Of a stretch of DNA of 8,873 nucleotides, positions 1 to 6,444 are shown piece after piece. Position 1 is the stretch's first letter; each line of letters starts with the position of its first letter. The translations under genes and the position numbers were made by a program. The stretch is from an uncultured Tessaracoccus sp. (GTDB lineage Bacteria; Actinomycetota; Actinomycetes; Propionibacteriales; Propionibacteriaceae): positions 1-8,873 of the forward strand of contig NZ_CAMYFI010000078.1 in assembly GCF_947255005.1 (NCBI RefSeq), in the 5' to 3' direction. The notes beneath the pieces were generated by a model. That model saw only the letters and a list, made by a program, of their open reading frames with translations, made no database searches and was not told the DNA's origin.

Positions 1-1
1 C

Positions 2-55
2 CAAGATAGATCAAGTTCGTGGCTCGTCTATCCACCACGAACTTGATCTATCTTG
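2..55. repeat. Perfect 21-bp inverted repeat (hairpin)
   Basis: Arms at 2-22 and 35-55 are exact reverse complements of 21 bp around a 12-nt loop (23-34). The left arm begins CAAGATAGATCAAG and ends CGTGG. The arms are clearly AT-richer than the flanking genes, which fits a dispersed REP-like or mobile repeat. It lies 57 bp beyond the bluB-cobT stop, so it could also end that transcript. No T-run follows on the plus strand, and on the minus strand the sequence after the hairpin is outside the window, so a terminator role cannot be judged. Confidence 0.85.
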
Positions 56-112
56 CGACGTTCGTCGACCAGGCCCTTGAAGTAAAGGCTCTTTGCGCGG
101 CGCGAACCCTGA

Positions 113-1783
113 TCACTCACTCCAGCGAGCGGCGGTCCGGCGTACTGCGAGCCCGGTGAGCACCGTCTGAGCCGCGTAGACCGCTCCGACGCCTTCCCCG
201 GCGCGCAGACGCCAGTCCAGCAGCGGCTCGAGCCCGAGTGCGTCGAGCACGCGCGCGTGCGCGGCCTCCCGGCTGACATGCGACGCCACCAGCCACCCCT
301 GCACGCCGGGCCGCAGCCGCATCGCCGCGAGCGCCGCGATGCTCGTCGCCAGACCGTCGAGCACCACGACGTGCCCAGCGGCGGCGGCACCCAACGTGAT
401 GCCGGTCAGGACGGCGAACTCCGGGCCGCCCACGGCAGCGAGGGCTTCGTCGGGCTCCAGCGGCCGCTCGCCCACACGTCGCAGCGCGCCGGCAACTACG
501 TCGAGCTTGGATGCGAGCATTGCGGAGTCGGACCCCGCGCCCAAGCCGACGGCCTCGTCGGGCGCCATCCCGGTGAGTGCGCACGCGAGCGCGGCGGCCA
601 CCGTCGTGTTGCCGACGCCCACCTCCCCCAAGCACACCAAGCCGCTCCCGCCCGCGCCGAGCTCCACGCCCCGACGGATCGCCTCGCGCGTCGCGTCGAG
701 TGACATCGCGTCGGCGTCGACGAGGTCCCCGCGCTCGCTAGACCCCCGAGCGTCCACCGCTCCGTCAACGACGGCCGTCACCCCGGCGTCGACGGTGACG
801 ACGCCTAGTCCGGCGGCCCGCGCGGTGGCGGCGCCCATGCCGGTGCCGGCCACGCTGGCGCGCATCACGTCGGCGGTCACCGACTGATCGAACGCCGAGA
901 CGCCGCGCGCGGCAACCGGGTGATCCGCACCCACGACGAAGAGCGTTCCGCCCTCGACGTCCACGCCCGCAGCGGCGGTTACCCTGTCGAGCACCTGGTC
1001 GAGCAGGCCGAGCGACCCCGGCGGCGTGAGCAGGTGGTCGGCGTCGTCGTGAGCTGCGACGACGCGGGCCCGATCCGGCGCGTTCACCGTCGGCAGCGAA
1101 GGTTCGTGCGCTTGTCGGAGCGCGTTTGTGGGCTGATCGGGCGCATCCTGTTCGGGCCAGCAATCACGCAGAATCACGTCGTCGAGCGGCAGGCGTCTGG
1201 ACCAGCCGCGCCGCTCCAGCCCCGGGGCCGGCGGGCGCTCGTCGGGCCATCCAAGACAGAGCCAACCCAAGGTCTCCACGCCGGCGGGAAGCCCGAGCAG
1301 CGCGCGCAACTCGTCGGGTTGAAAGAGCGTCACCCACCCCATGCCGAGGCCGTGCGCCCGCGCGGTGAGCCACATGTTCTCGATGGCGGCGGCGCAGCTC
1401 CATAGGTCGGCGTCGTGGAAGGTGTTGCGCCCGAGCACGCCGGATGCGGGTGCGCGGCGGTCGCACGCCACCACGATGCCCAGGGGTGCCTCGCGGATGC
1501 CCTCCAGCTGGAGGTCGAGCAGACGCCGTCGGCGGTCGGGAGTGAGGAGCTGCGCCTGGCGCAGACGTTCGGTGTCGGCCATGGCGGCGGCGCGGTCGCG
1601 GGTGCGCTGATTCTTCACGACGATGAACCGCCACGGCTGCGAGTGCCCGACGCTGGGGCCGTGATGGCCCGCTTCGATCACGCTCCGTACGAGGTGCTCC
1701 GGCACCGGGGTGGGGCGGTAGCGACGGATGTCGCGGCGCGCGTCGATCACCTCCCGGAGAGCCTCGACGGTGGCTCGGCCCAT
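113..1783 (-). CDS. bluB/cobT: BluB-CobT fusion: 5,6-dimethylbenzimidazole synthase / nicotinate-nucleotide:DMB phosphoribosyltransferase
   Basis: This fused enzyme (556 aa from this start) should make 5,6-dimethylbenzimidazole (DMB) from reduced FMN and then convert it to alpha-ribazole phosphate, the activated lower ligand of cobalamin. It is cytosolic. Residues 1 to about 215 are a BluB nitroreductase fold: ARRDIRR (D18, matching the key Asp of Sinorhizobium BluB), SVGHSQPW at 44-51 and DLWSCAAAIENMW with S129 at the conserved Ser. Residues about 235-556 are CobT: TPPGSLG near 253, GADHPVAARGVSAF from 285, GEVGVGNTT at 386-394, SHVS at 501 and RAGEGVGA at 527-534, where E530 fits the catalytic Glu. 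The usual GRGTG motif reads GLGAG. The start at 1783 was chosen because GGAAGG (complement of 1791-1796) sits 7 nt upstream and the BluB fold begins there. ATG at 1873 (586 aa, MPKTHWNRP) is possible, with a weaker ribosome site but codon use still GC-rich at third positions. Confidence 0.93.
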   Translation of the reverse strand: MGRATVEALREVIDARRDIRRYRPTPVPEHLVRSVIEAGHHGPSVGHSQPWRFIVVKNQRTRDRAAAMADTERLRQAQLLTPDRRRRLLDLQLEGIREAPLGIVVACDRRAPASGVLGRNTFHDADLWSCAAAIENMWLTARAHGLGMGWVTLFQPDELRALLGLPAGVETLGWLCLGWPDERPPAPGLERRGWSRRLPLDDVILRDCWPEQDAPDQPTNALRQAHEPSLPTVNAPDRARVVAAHDDADHLLTPPGSLGLLDQVLDRVTAAAGVDVEGGTLFVVGADHPVAARGVSAFDQSVTADVMRASVAGTGMGAATARAAGLGVVTVDAGVTAVVDGAVDARGSSERGDLVDADAMSLDATREAIRRGVELGAGGSGLVCLGEVGVGNTTVAAALACALTGMAPDEAVGLGAGSDSAMLASKLDVVAGALRRVGERPLEPDEALAAVGGPEFAVLTGITLGAAAAGHVVVLDGLATSIAALAAMRLRPGVQGWLVASHVSREAAHARVLDALGLEPLLDWRLRAGEGVGAVYAAQTVLTGLAVRRTAARWSE

Positions 1784-1962
1784 GGCCCAACCTTCCGGGC
1801 TGGCGGCGCGGTCATCCGACGACGTCGCGTCCCCGATGAGCGGCGTCGGGCGGTTCCAGTGAGTTTTCGGCATGATCCCGAGCCTAGTGGTGCGCCGCGC
1901 GTGGCCTGCTTGCGGTGTCCCGCGTCGGGGGTTTCGCGCCCGGGTGGTTCCGGCCCGGAGGT

Positions 1963-2032
1963 CCGGCTGGGGCATCCCGCCCCCCTCGGAGGTCCTCGCC
2001 CCTGGCGCCCCAGCTCCGGTGTCCCCAGCCGG
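1963..2032. repeat. Inverted repeat, 10-bp perfect arms
   Basis: CCGGCTGGGG at 1963-1972 is the exact reverse complement of CCCCAGCCGG at 2023-2032, separated by 50 bp. It lies in the presumed leader of bluB-cobT, so it could fold in that mRNA. In such GC-rich sequence a 10-bp match has some chance of being coincidental. Confidence 0.5.
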
Positions 2033-2052
2033 GCTGCTCGTCGGGCACACGT

Positions 2053-2155
2053 AACCTGTGCGGCTCTGTCCCGGAACATGTGTCACCTGCCCCCGCGCGA
2101 CGAGGCACCGTCGGGAAGCAGGTGAGACTTGATCCGCTCTGTTGCCGCACAGGTT
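2053..2155. repeat. 103-bp imperfect palindrome upstream of bluB-cobT
   Basis: AACCTGTGCGGC at 2053-2064 is the exact reverse complement of 2144-2155. On the same axis, TCACCTGC at 2083-2090 pairs exactly with 2118-2125, and 8 of the 11 positions between 2072 and 2082 also pair with 2126-2136. In all, 28 of 38 arm positions are complementary in register with no gaps. A small hairpin, CGACG/CGTCG (2098-2102 and 2109-2113), sits in the centre on a slightly shifted axis. It could be a large operator, a decayed palindromic element, or a structured leader RNA. I could not match it to the cobalamin riboswitch core. Confidence 0.75.
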
Positions 2156-2176
2156 GCACCTGCGTGTTGCACCTGC
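2153..2176. repeat. Two direct copies of GTTGCACCTGC, 13-bp period
   Basis: GTTGCACCTGC occurs at 2153-2163 and again at 2166-2176, so the repeats have a 13-bp period. Their core CACCTGC is the same heptamer found at 2084-2090 and, inverted, at 2118-2124 within the adjacent palindrome. The first copy overlaps the palindrome's right arm by three bases. This looks like a cluster of binding half-sites, but no regulator can be named. Confidence 0.6.
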
Positions 2177-2273
2177 TTGGCGGGGCGGGCCACCCGGAGC
2201 CCGGGGCGACGCAGCACCGGCCAGGAGAAGCAACAGCAGCCAAGAGTGCGCGACGCTACCCGTCGCCCCCAGC

Positions 2274-2294
2274 CTTGAGCCCACTAGACTCAAC
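2274..2294. promoter_or_regulatory. HAIR box 1 (HspR operator)
   Basis: CTTGAGC-N7-ACTCAAC matches the HAIR consensus CTTGAGT-N7-ACTCAAG at 12 of 14 fixed positions, with the exact 7-nt spacer. It ends 4 bp upstream of the proposed -35 element of dnaK. HspR, encoded by the fourth gene of this operon, is the expected ligand. Confidence 0.85.
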
Positions 2295-2298
2295 CATT

Positions 2299-2327
2299 TT
2301 GATTTTCACTTGAAGCTGTGGTTAACT
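2299..2327 (+). promoter_or_regulatory. dnaK promoter, sigma70-like
   Basis: TTGATT (2299-2304) fits a -35 element. After a 17-bp spacer, TTAACT (2322-2327) is a weak -10 element. Transcription would begin near 2334, giving a leader of about 50 nt. The -10 element overlaps the second HAIR box by two bases and the first HAIR box lies just upstream of the -35. The positions are inferred from sequence only. Confidence 0.55.
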
Positions 2328-2346
2328 TGAGTCAACCCCGCTCAAG
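2326..2346. promoter_or_regulatory. HAIR box 2 (HspR operator)
   Basis: CTTGAGT-N7-GCTCAAG matches the HAIR consensus at 13 of 14 fixed positions and is the stronger of the two boxes. It covers the expected transcription start of the dnaK operon, so bound HspR would block polymerase directly. Its centre lies 52 bp from that of box 1, close to five helical turns, which would place both on the same DNA face. Confidence 0.9.
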
Positions 2347-2385
2347 GGGATTGTCCTGAAGTCTTTTTAACCTGGAGGAAATCTC

Positions 2386-4242
2386 ATGGCACGTGCAGTA
2401 GGTATTGACCTTGGCACCACCAACTCGTGTGTCGCCGTCCTCGAAGGCGGCGAGCCCGTCGTTATTCCCAACGCCGAGGGCGCACGTACTACCCCTTCGG
2501 TCGTCGCGTTCTCCAACTCCGGCGAGGTGCTCGTCGGTGAAGTTGCGAAGCGCCAGGCCGTCACCAACGTCGACCGCACCATCCGCTCGGTCAAGCGCCA
2601 CATGGGCACCGACTGGAAGAGCAGCGTCGACGGTAAGGAGTACCGCCCCCAGCAGATCTCCGCGTTCGTGCTGCAGAAGCTGAAGCGCGACGCCGAGGCC
2701 TACCTGGGCGAGTCCGTCACCAACGCGGTTATCACCGTGCCCGCGTACTTCTCCGACGCTGAGCGTCAGGCCACGAAGGAGGCCGGCGAGATCGCGGGCC
2801 TCACCGTCGACCGCATCATCAACGAGCCCACTGCGGCGGCCCTCGCGTACGGCCTTGACAAGAGCGATTCGGAAAAGACCGTCCTCGTCTTCGACCTCGG
2901 CGGCGGCACCTTCGATGTCTCCCTACTCGACATCGCCGACGGCGTGTTCGAGGTGAAGGCCACCAACGGCGATAACCGCCTGGGCGGCGACGACTGGGAC
3001 CACACCATCATGGAGTGGCTCGCCACGCAGTTTAAGAATAAGAACGGCGTCGACCTCCTCCAAGACAAGATGGCCCGCCAGCGCCTCCAGGAGGCTGCCG
3101 AGCGCGCGAAGATCGAGCTCAGCTCCGCATCTGAGACCACCGTCAATCTGCCCTACATCACCGCATCGGCATCCGGCCCGCTGCACCTCGACGAGAAACT
3201 CACCCGCGCCGAGTTCCAGCGCCTCACCCAGGATCTCCTGGACCGCTGCCGCGCACCGTTCAACGCAGTGATTAAGGACGCCGGCATCTCCGTTGACAAG
3301 ATCGACGAGGTGCTCCTCGTGGGTGGCTCCACCCGTATGCCCGCCGTCGCCGAGCTGGTGAAGGAACTCACCGGCGGCAAGGAGCCCAACAAGGGTGTGA
3401 ACCCCGACGAGGTCGTCGCCCTCGGCGCCTCCCTCCAGGCTGGCGTGCTGAAGGGCGAGGTCAAGGATGTGCTGCTCCTCGACGTCACCCCGCTCTCCCT
3501 CGGTATCGAAACCAAGGGCGGCGTGATGACGAAGATCATCGAGCGCAACACCACCATCCCCACCAAGCGCTCCGAGGTGTTCACCACTGCGGAAGACAAC
3601 CAGCCCGCCGTGATGATCCAGGTCTTCCAGGGCGAGCGCGAGTTCGCGCGCGACAACAAGCCGCTCGGCAACTTCGAGCTCACCGGCATCCTGCCCGCGC
3701 CGCGCTCGGTGCCGCAGATTGAGGTCACCTTCGATATCGACGCCAACGGCATCGTGCACGTCAGCGCGAAGGATCTCGCGACGAACAAGGAACAGTCCAT
3801 GACCGTCACCGGCGGATCCGCCCTGGGTAAGGACGAGATCGACAAGATGGTCAAGGACGCCGAGCAGTTCGCGGAGGAAGACAAGAAGCGCCGCGAATCC
3901 GTCGAGATGCGCAACGAGGGCGACGCCCTGGTGTTCCGCACTGAGAAGCTCCTCAACGAGAATGCCGACAGCATCGACGAGGCCACCAAGCAGCCCGTCG
4001 TGGACGCCGTCGAAGCGCTCAAGGAAGCCTTGAAGGGTGAGGACGACGACGCGGTGAAGTCTGCCGTCGAAGACCTCAACCAGAAGGCGTCCGTGATGGG
4101 TCAGGCCATGTACGCTGCGGCCCAGGCGCAGGCATCCGGTGAGGGCGCCGAGGGCGCGTCGGATGGCGCGTCGTCGGAGAACGGTGAAGACGAAGTGATC
4201 GACGCCGAGATCGTCGACGACGAGGAGAAGGATCAGCAGTGA
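2386..4242 (+). CDS. dnaK: Molecular chaperone DnaK (Hsp70)
   Basis: DnaK is the ATP-dependent Hsp70 of the cytosol. It holds exposed hydrophobic segments of unfolded proteins and, in actinobacteria, also acts as co-repressor of HspR. The 618-aa product is full length. The nucleotide-binding domain shows IDLGTTNS at 7-14, DLGGGTFDVS at 170-179 and GGSTRMP at 313-319. It lacks the extra segment found in proteobacterial DnaK, as usual for Gram-positives. The linker DVLLLDV (361-367) leads into the beta-sandwich and helical lid. The acidic C-terminus ends near DAEIVDDEEKDQQ. A strong ribosome site, GGAGGA (2374-2379), precedes the ATG by 6 nt. Two HAIR boxes around the promoter indicate HspR control. 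It is the first gene of the operon, and its stop overlaps the grpE start. Confidence 0.99.
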   Translation: MARAVGIDLGTTNSCVAVLEGGEPVVIPNAEGARTTPSVVAFSNSGEVLVGEVAKRQAVTNVDRTIRSVKRHMGTDWKSSVDGKEYRPQQISAFVLQKLKRDAEAYLGESVTNAVITVPAYFSDAERQATKEAGEIAGLTVDRIINEPTAAALAYGLDKSDSEKTVLVFDLGGGTFDVSLLDIADGVFEVKATNGDNRLGGDDWDHTIMEWLATQFKNKNGVDLLQDKMARQRLQEAAERAKIELSSASETTVNLPYITASASGPLHLDEKLTRAEFQRLTQDLLDRCRAPFNAVIKDAGISVDKIDEVLLVGGSTRMPAVAELVKELTGGKEPNKGVNPDEVVALGASLQAGVLKGEVKDVLLLDVTPLSLGIETKGGVMTKIIERNTTIPTKRSEVFTTAEDNQPAVMIQVFQGEREFARDNKPLGNFELTGILPAPRSVPQIEVTFDIDANGIVHVSAKDLATNKEQSMTVTGGSALGKDEIDKMVKDAEQFAEEDKKRRESVEMRNEGDALVFRTEKLLNENADSIDEATKQPVVDAVEALKEALKGEDDDAVKSAVEDLNQKASVMGQAMYAAAQAQASGEGAEGASDGASSENGEDEVIDAEIVDDEEKDQQ

Positions 4243-4808
4243 CCGAACACCCCGGAACTGAGGAAGAGGCCGTGGCCGAGGGCGACACCCTCGGCCCGGC
4301 TTCGGCCGACGTAGCGGGAGCAGGTATCGACGCCGACATCGCCGCCGACGCTGAGGCAGCGCCGTCGGAGCCCCCCGCGGAAGAAGTCGACTACCAGCGG
4401 CTCGCGGCCGAACGCACTGAAGACCTCCAGCGGCTTCAGGCGGAGTACGTCAACTACAAGAAGCGCGTCGATCGTGACCGCAGCCTCGCGAGGCAGGCGG
4501 GGATCGAGTCCGTCATGGCTGACATGATGCCGGTGCTCGACGCCATCGCCCTGGCGAAGCAGCACGACGATCTCGCGGACGGTGGCAAGATGATTGTCGC
4601 CGAACTCGAAAAGATCACGACGAAACACGGCCTGCAGATGTTTGGCGAAGTGGGAGAAGAATTCGATCCCATCAAGCATGAAGCACTCATGCAGGTCCCA
4701 CTCGACGAGCCCGTCGAGGTGGCCACGGTGTCCCAGGTTATTCAGCCCGGCTTCGAGCTGGCGGGACGCGTGCTCCGCCCGGCCCGCGTCGCCGTCGCAA
4801 ACCCCTGA
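4239..4808 (+). CDS. grpE: Nucleotide exchange factor GrpE
   Basis: GrpE is a dimer that releases ADP from DnaK and so resets the chaperone for another substrate. The product is 189 aa. It has an acidic, Ala/Glu-rich disordered tail (about 1-48), a long helix that forms the dimeric coiled coil (about 50-85), a helical region, and a C-terminal beta domain with GEEFDPIKHEAL at 139-150 and VSQVIQPGFELAGRVLRPARV near 164-184. Translation begins at GTG, which overlaps the dnaK stop as GTGA. The ribosome site AGGAGAAGG (4223-4231) lies within the end of dnaK, so the two genes are translationally coupled. This couples GrpE output to DnaK. Confidence 0.97.
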   Translation: MTEHPGTEEEAVAEGDTLGPASADVAGAGIDADIAADAEAAPSEPPAEEVDYQRLAAERTEDLQRLQAEYVNYKKRVDRDRSLARQAGIESVMADMMPVLDAIALAKQHDDLADGGKMIVAELEKITTKHGLQMFGEVGEEFDPIKHEALMQVPLDEPVEVATVSQVIQPGFELAGRVLRPARVAVANP

Positions 4809-4831
4809 GCACACCCCCAGAAAGGCCGTAG

Positions 4832-5995
4832 ATGAGCACAAAAGATTGGTTCGACAAGGACTATTACAAGGTCCTCGGAGTCTCCAAGAACGCATCGGAA
4901 GACGAGATCAAGAAGGCCTTCCGTAAGATCGCGTCGAAGCATCACCCGGACAGAAACCCGGGCGATAAGAAGGCTGAGGCGCGGTTCAAGGAGGCGTCGG
5001 AAGCCAACTCCGTGCTCAGCGACCCAAAGAAGCGCAAGGAGTACGACGAGGCCCGCAGCCTGTTTGGCGGGGGCGGGTTCCGGTTCCCGAAGGCCGGGTC
5101 GTCGCATGGCGGCGGCTCAGCCGGCTTCGAAGACCTGTTCCGCAACGCCGCCCCCGGCGGCGGGGCGGCCGGGGGGTTCGGCGACATCTTCGGCAACCTC
5201 TTCGGAGGCGGCGGTAGCTCCCGAAGGCAAACCGGGAGGGGGCCGCGTCGGGGAGCCGACATTGAAGCCAAGGCCACGCTCACCTTCCAGCAGGCGGTGG
5301 AGGGCACGACGGTGTCCTTGCGCATGCCTTCCGATTCGCCGTGTACCGCCTGCCGCGGCACCGGCGCGAAGGCAGGCACGCTGCCGAAGGTGTGCCCGAC
5401 GTGTGAAGGCTCGGGCATGCACTCCGCTGAGGTGGGCGGCGTGTTCTCGATGTCCGAGCCCTGCCCCGACTGCCGCGGTCGCGGGTTGATCGTCGAAACC
5501 CCTTGTCCGGAATGTGATGGTTCCGGGCGCGGGAAGACGACGTCCACCCTCCAGGTACGCATCCCCGCCGGGGTGCAGGACGGGCAGCGGGTCCGGCTCA
5601 AGGGCAAGGGCGCGGCCGGCGAGAACGGCGGCGCGAAGGGCGACCTGTACGTCGAGGTGAGCGTCGAGCCGCACAAACTGTTCGGCCGCGACGGGTACAA
5701 CCTCACGCTCGACGTGCCAGTCACGATCGGCGAGGCGTCGCTGGGTGCGGAGATCGCGGTGCCGACGCTGCAGGGCCCGAGCGTGAAGCTGCGGCTGCCT
5801 GCCGGCACGTCGAACGGCGCCAAGCTGCGCGTGCGTGGCAAGGGTGTGCGCAAATCGGACGGTTCGATGGGCGACCTCATCGTCACGATCAACGTCCAGG
5901 TGCCCGAGCACTTAACCGACGAGGCAAAGGCCGCGCTGAAGGCCTTCACCGACGCGTCGAATCAGGCCAACCCCCGAGCCGGACTGTTTGGGTGA
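4832..5995 (+). CDS. dnaJ: Co-chaperone DnaJ, type I
   Basis: DnaJ delivers substrates to DnaK and stimulates its ATPase. The 387-aa product is complete. It has a J domain (about 9-75) with the HPD tripeptide at 38-40, a Gly/Phe-rich linker (about 78-128), a zinc-binding region with four Cys pairs (C171/C174, C188/C191, C211/C214, C225/C228, motifs CTACRGTG, CPTCEGSG, CPDCRGRG and CPECDGSG), then two C-terminal peptide-binding beta domains. The opening MSTKDWFDKDYYKVLGV is typical of the actinobacterial DnaJ1 that sits in the dnaK operon. The ribosome site AGAAAGG (4819-4825) is 6 nt upstream. The 23-nt gap from grpE holds no terminator. The gene is part of the HspR-controlled operon. Confidence 0.98.
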   Translation: MSTKDWFDKDYYKVLGVSKNASEDEIKKAFRKIASKHHPDRNPGDKKAEARFKEASEANSVLSDPKKRKEYDEARSLFGGGGFRFPKAGSSHGGGSAGFEDLFRNAAPGGGAAGGFGDIFGNLFGGGGSSRRQTGRGPRRGADIEAKATLTFQQAVEGTTVSLRMPSDSPCTACRGTGAKAGTLPKVCPTCEGSGMHSAEVGGVFSMSEPCPDCRGRGLIVETPCPECDGSGRGKTTSTLQVRIPAGVQDGQRVRLKGKGAAGENGGAKGDLYVEVSVEPHKLFGRDGYNLTLDVPVTIGEASLGAEIAVPTLQGPSVKLRLPAGTSNGAKLRVRGKGVRKSDGSMGDLIVTINVQVPEHLTDEAKAALKAFTDASNQANPRAGLFG

Positions 5996-6001
5996 TCAGT
6001 G

Positions 6002-6406
6002 ATGCAGAACCTTCCCCAGCCCTTTGATCCCCACGCCGCGGTGTTCCCCATCTCGATAGCGGCGGAGCTCGCGGACATGCACCCGCAAACGCTGCGCGGG
6101 TACGACAGGCTCGGCCTCGTCGTGCCCAAGCGGGCGCGGGGGAGGGGGCGTCGGTATTCCCTGCACGACGTGGCCAAGCTCAGGCATATCCAGCAGCTCT
6201 CGCAGGAAGAGGGCATCAACCTGGAGGGGATCCGTCGCATCCTCGCGCTTGAGGACGAGGTGGAGGCGCTGCAGGGGCAGATCGAACGGCTCAGCGAAAC
6301 GCTGTATCGCCTGCAAAACACCGGTATGACAAGGCTGTTTACCGCCGACGGCTACGGCGGCATCCACCACGGGCGCTATCAGCTGCGCGAGCTCGGCTGG
6401 CGCTGA
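6002..6406 (+). CDS. hspR: Heat-shock repressor HspR (MerR family)
   Basis: HspR represses the dnaK operon by binding HAIR boxes. In Streptomyces, DnaK acts as co-repressor, which makes the loop sense free chaperone. The 134-aa product has a MerR-type winged helix: FPISIAAELADMHPQTLRGYDRLGLVVPKR at about 15-44, followed by the wing GRGRRYSLHDV and the conserved block LSQEEGINLEGIRRI at 66-80. A short coiled-coil dimerisation helix (about 82-105) and a 28-residue tail follow. It begins 6 nt after dnaJ, with no good ribosome site, so coupling to dnaJ translation is likely. GTG at 5999 directly before the ATG would add one residue. Its targets are visible at 2274-2294 and 2326-2346. No clpB follows it here. 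Confidence 0.96.
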   Translation: MQNLPQPFDPHAAVFPISIAAELADMHPQTLRGYDRLGLVVPKRARGRGRRYSLHDVAKLRHIQQLSQEEGINLEGIRRILALEDEVEALQGQIERLSETLYRLQNTGMTRLFTADGYGGIHHGRYQLRELGWR

Positions 6407-6444
6407 AGGCGCCGCGAGCGCGCTGGTTGGCAACGGCCGCCTGG
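6407..6444. other. 38-bp gap between convergent hspR and hydrolase genes
   Basis: The two transcription units meet here. The gap is GC-rich, with short complementary pieces (AGGCG at 6407-6411 and CGCCT near its other end), but there is no hairpin with a T-run in either direction. Termination must be Rho-dependent, be weak, or occur inside the opposing gene. Confidence 0.4.

Larger units (their letters stand above)
1784..2273. other. Gene-free, repeat-rich region between bluB-cobT and the dnaK promoter
   Basis: No believable gene is visible in about 490 bp. A minus-strand frame stays open from 1783 up to 2293, but its extra residues are low-complexity and Arg/Gly/Pro-rich, resemble no family I know, begin at TTG, and run into the HspR operator of dnaK. 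The stretch is the presumptive 5' leader and promoter region of bluB-cobT and holds the inverted and direct repeats listed separately. I could not pick out a convincing promoter for bluB-cobT in it. Small hairpins also occur at 2193-2205 (CCCGG/CCGGG) and 2250-2266 (GCGACG, 5-nt loop, CGTCGC). Confidence 0.6.

Noticed and set aside
28..390. A minus-strand frame running through the left-end palindrome, ending in KSLYFKGLVDERRK.
   Set aside because: Most of it overlaps the CobT coding region in another frame. I could not link its tail to a transposase or any other family.
2100..2240. Possible cobalamin riboswitch on the plus strand (GGGAAGCAGGTGAGA, then GCCGCACAGGT, and GGCCAGGAGAAGC further on).
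   Set aside because: The P4-like pairing and the spacing to TCC do not fit the B12 core, the B12 box is poor, and it would point toward dnaK rather than the B12 gene.
2250..2266. Hairpin GCGACG-ctacc-CGTCGC as a terminator.
   Set aside because: The 6-bp stem has no T-run on either side. It is noted only as a small hairpin in the intergenic region.
1784..2293. N-terminal extension of the BluB-CobT reading frame up to 2293, including a Leu-rich signal-like stretch.
   Set aside because: It starts at TTG inside the first HspR operator, is low-complexity, and matches no known BluB N-terminus. It looks like an open frame caused by high GC.
2923..4079. Long minus-strand open frames inside dnaK.
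   Set aside because: They mirror the codon bias of dnaK on the opposite strand and show no recognisable domain or ribosome site.
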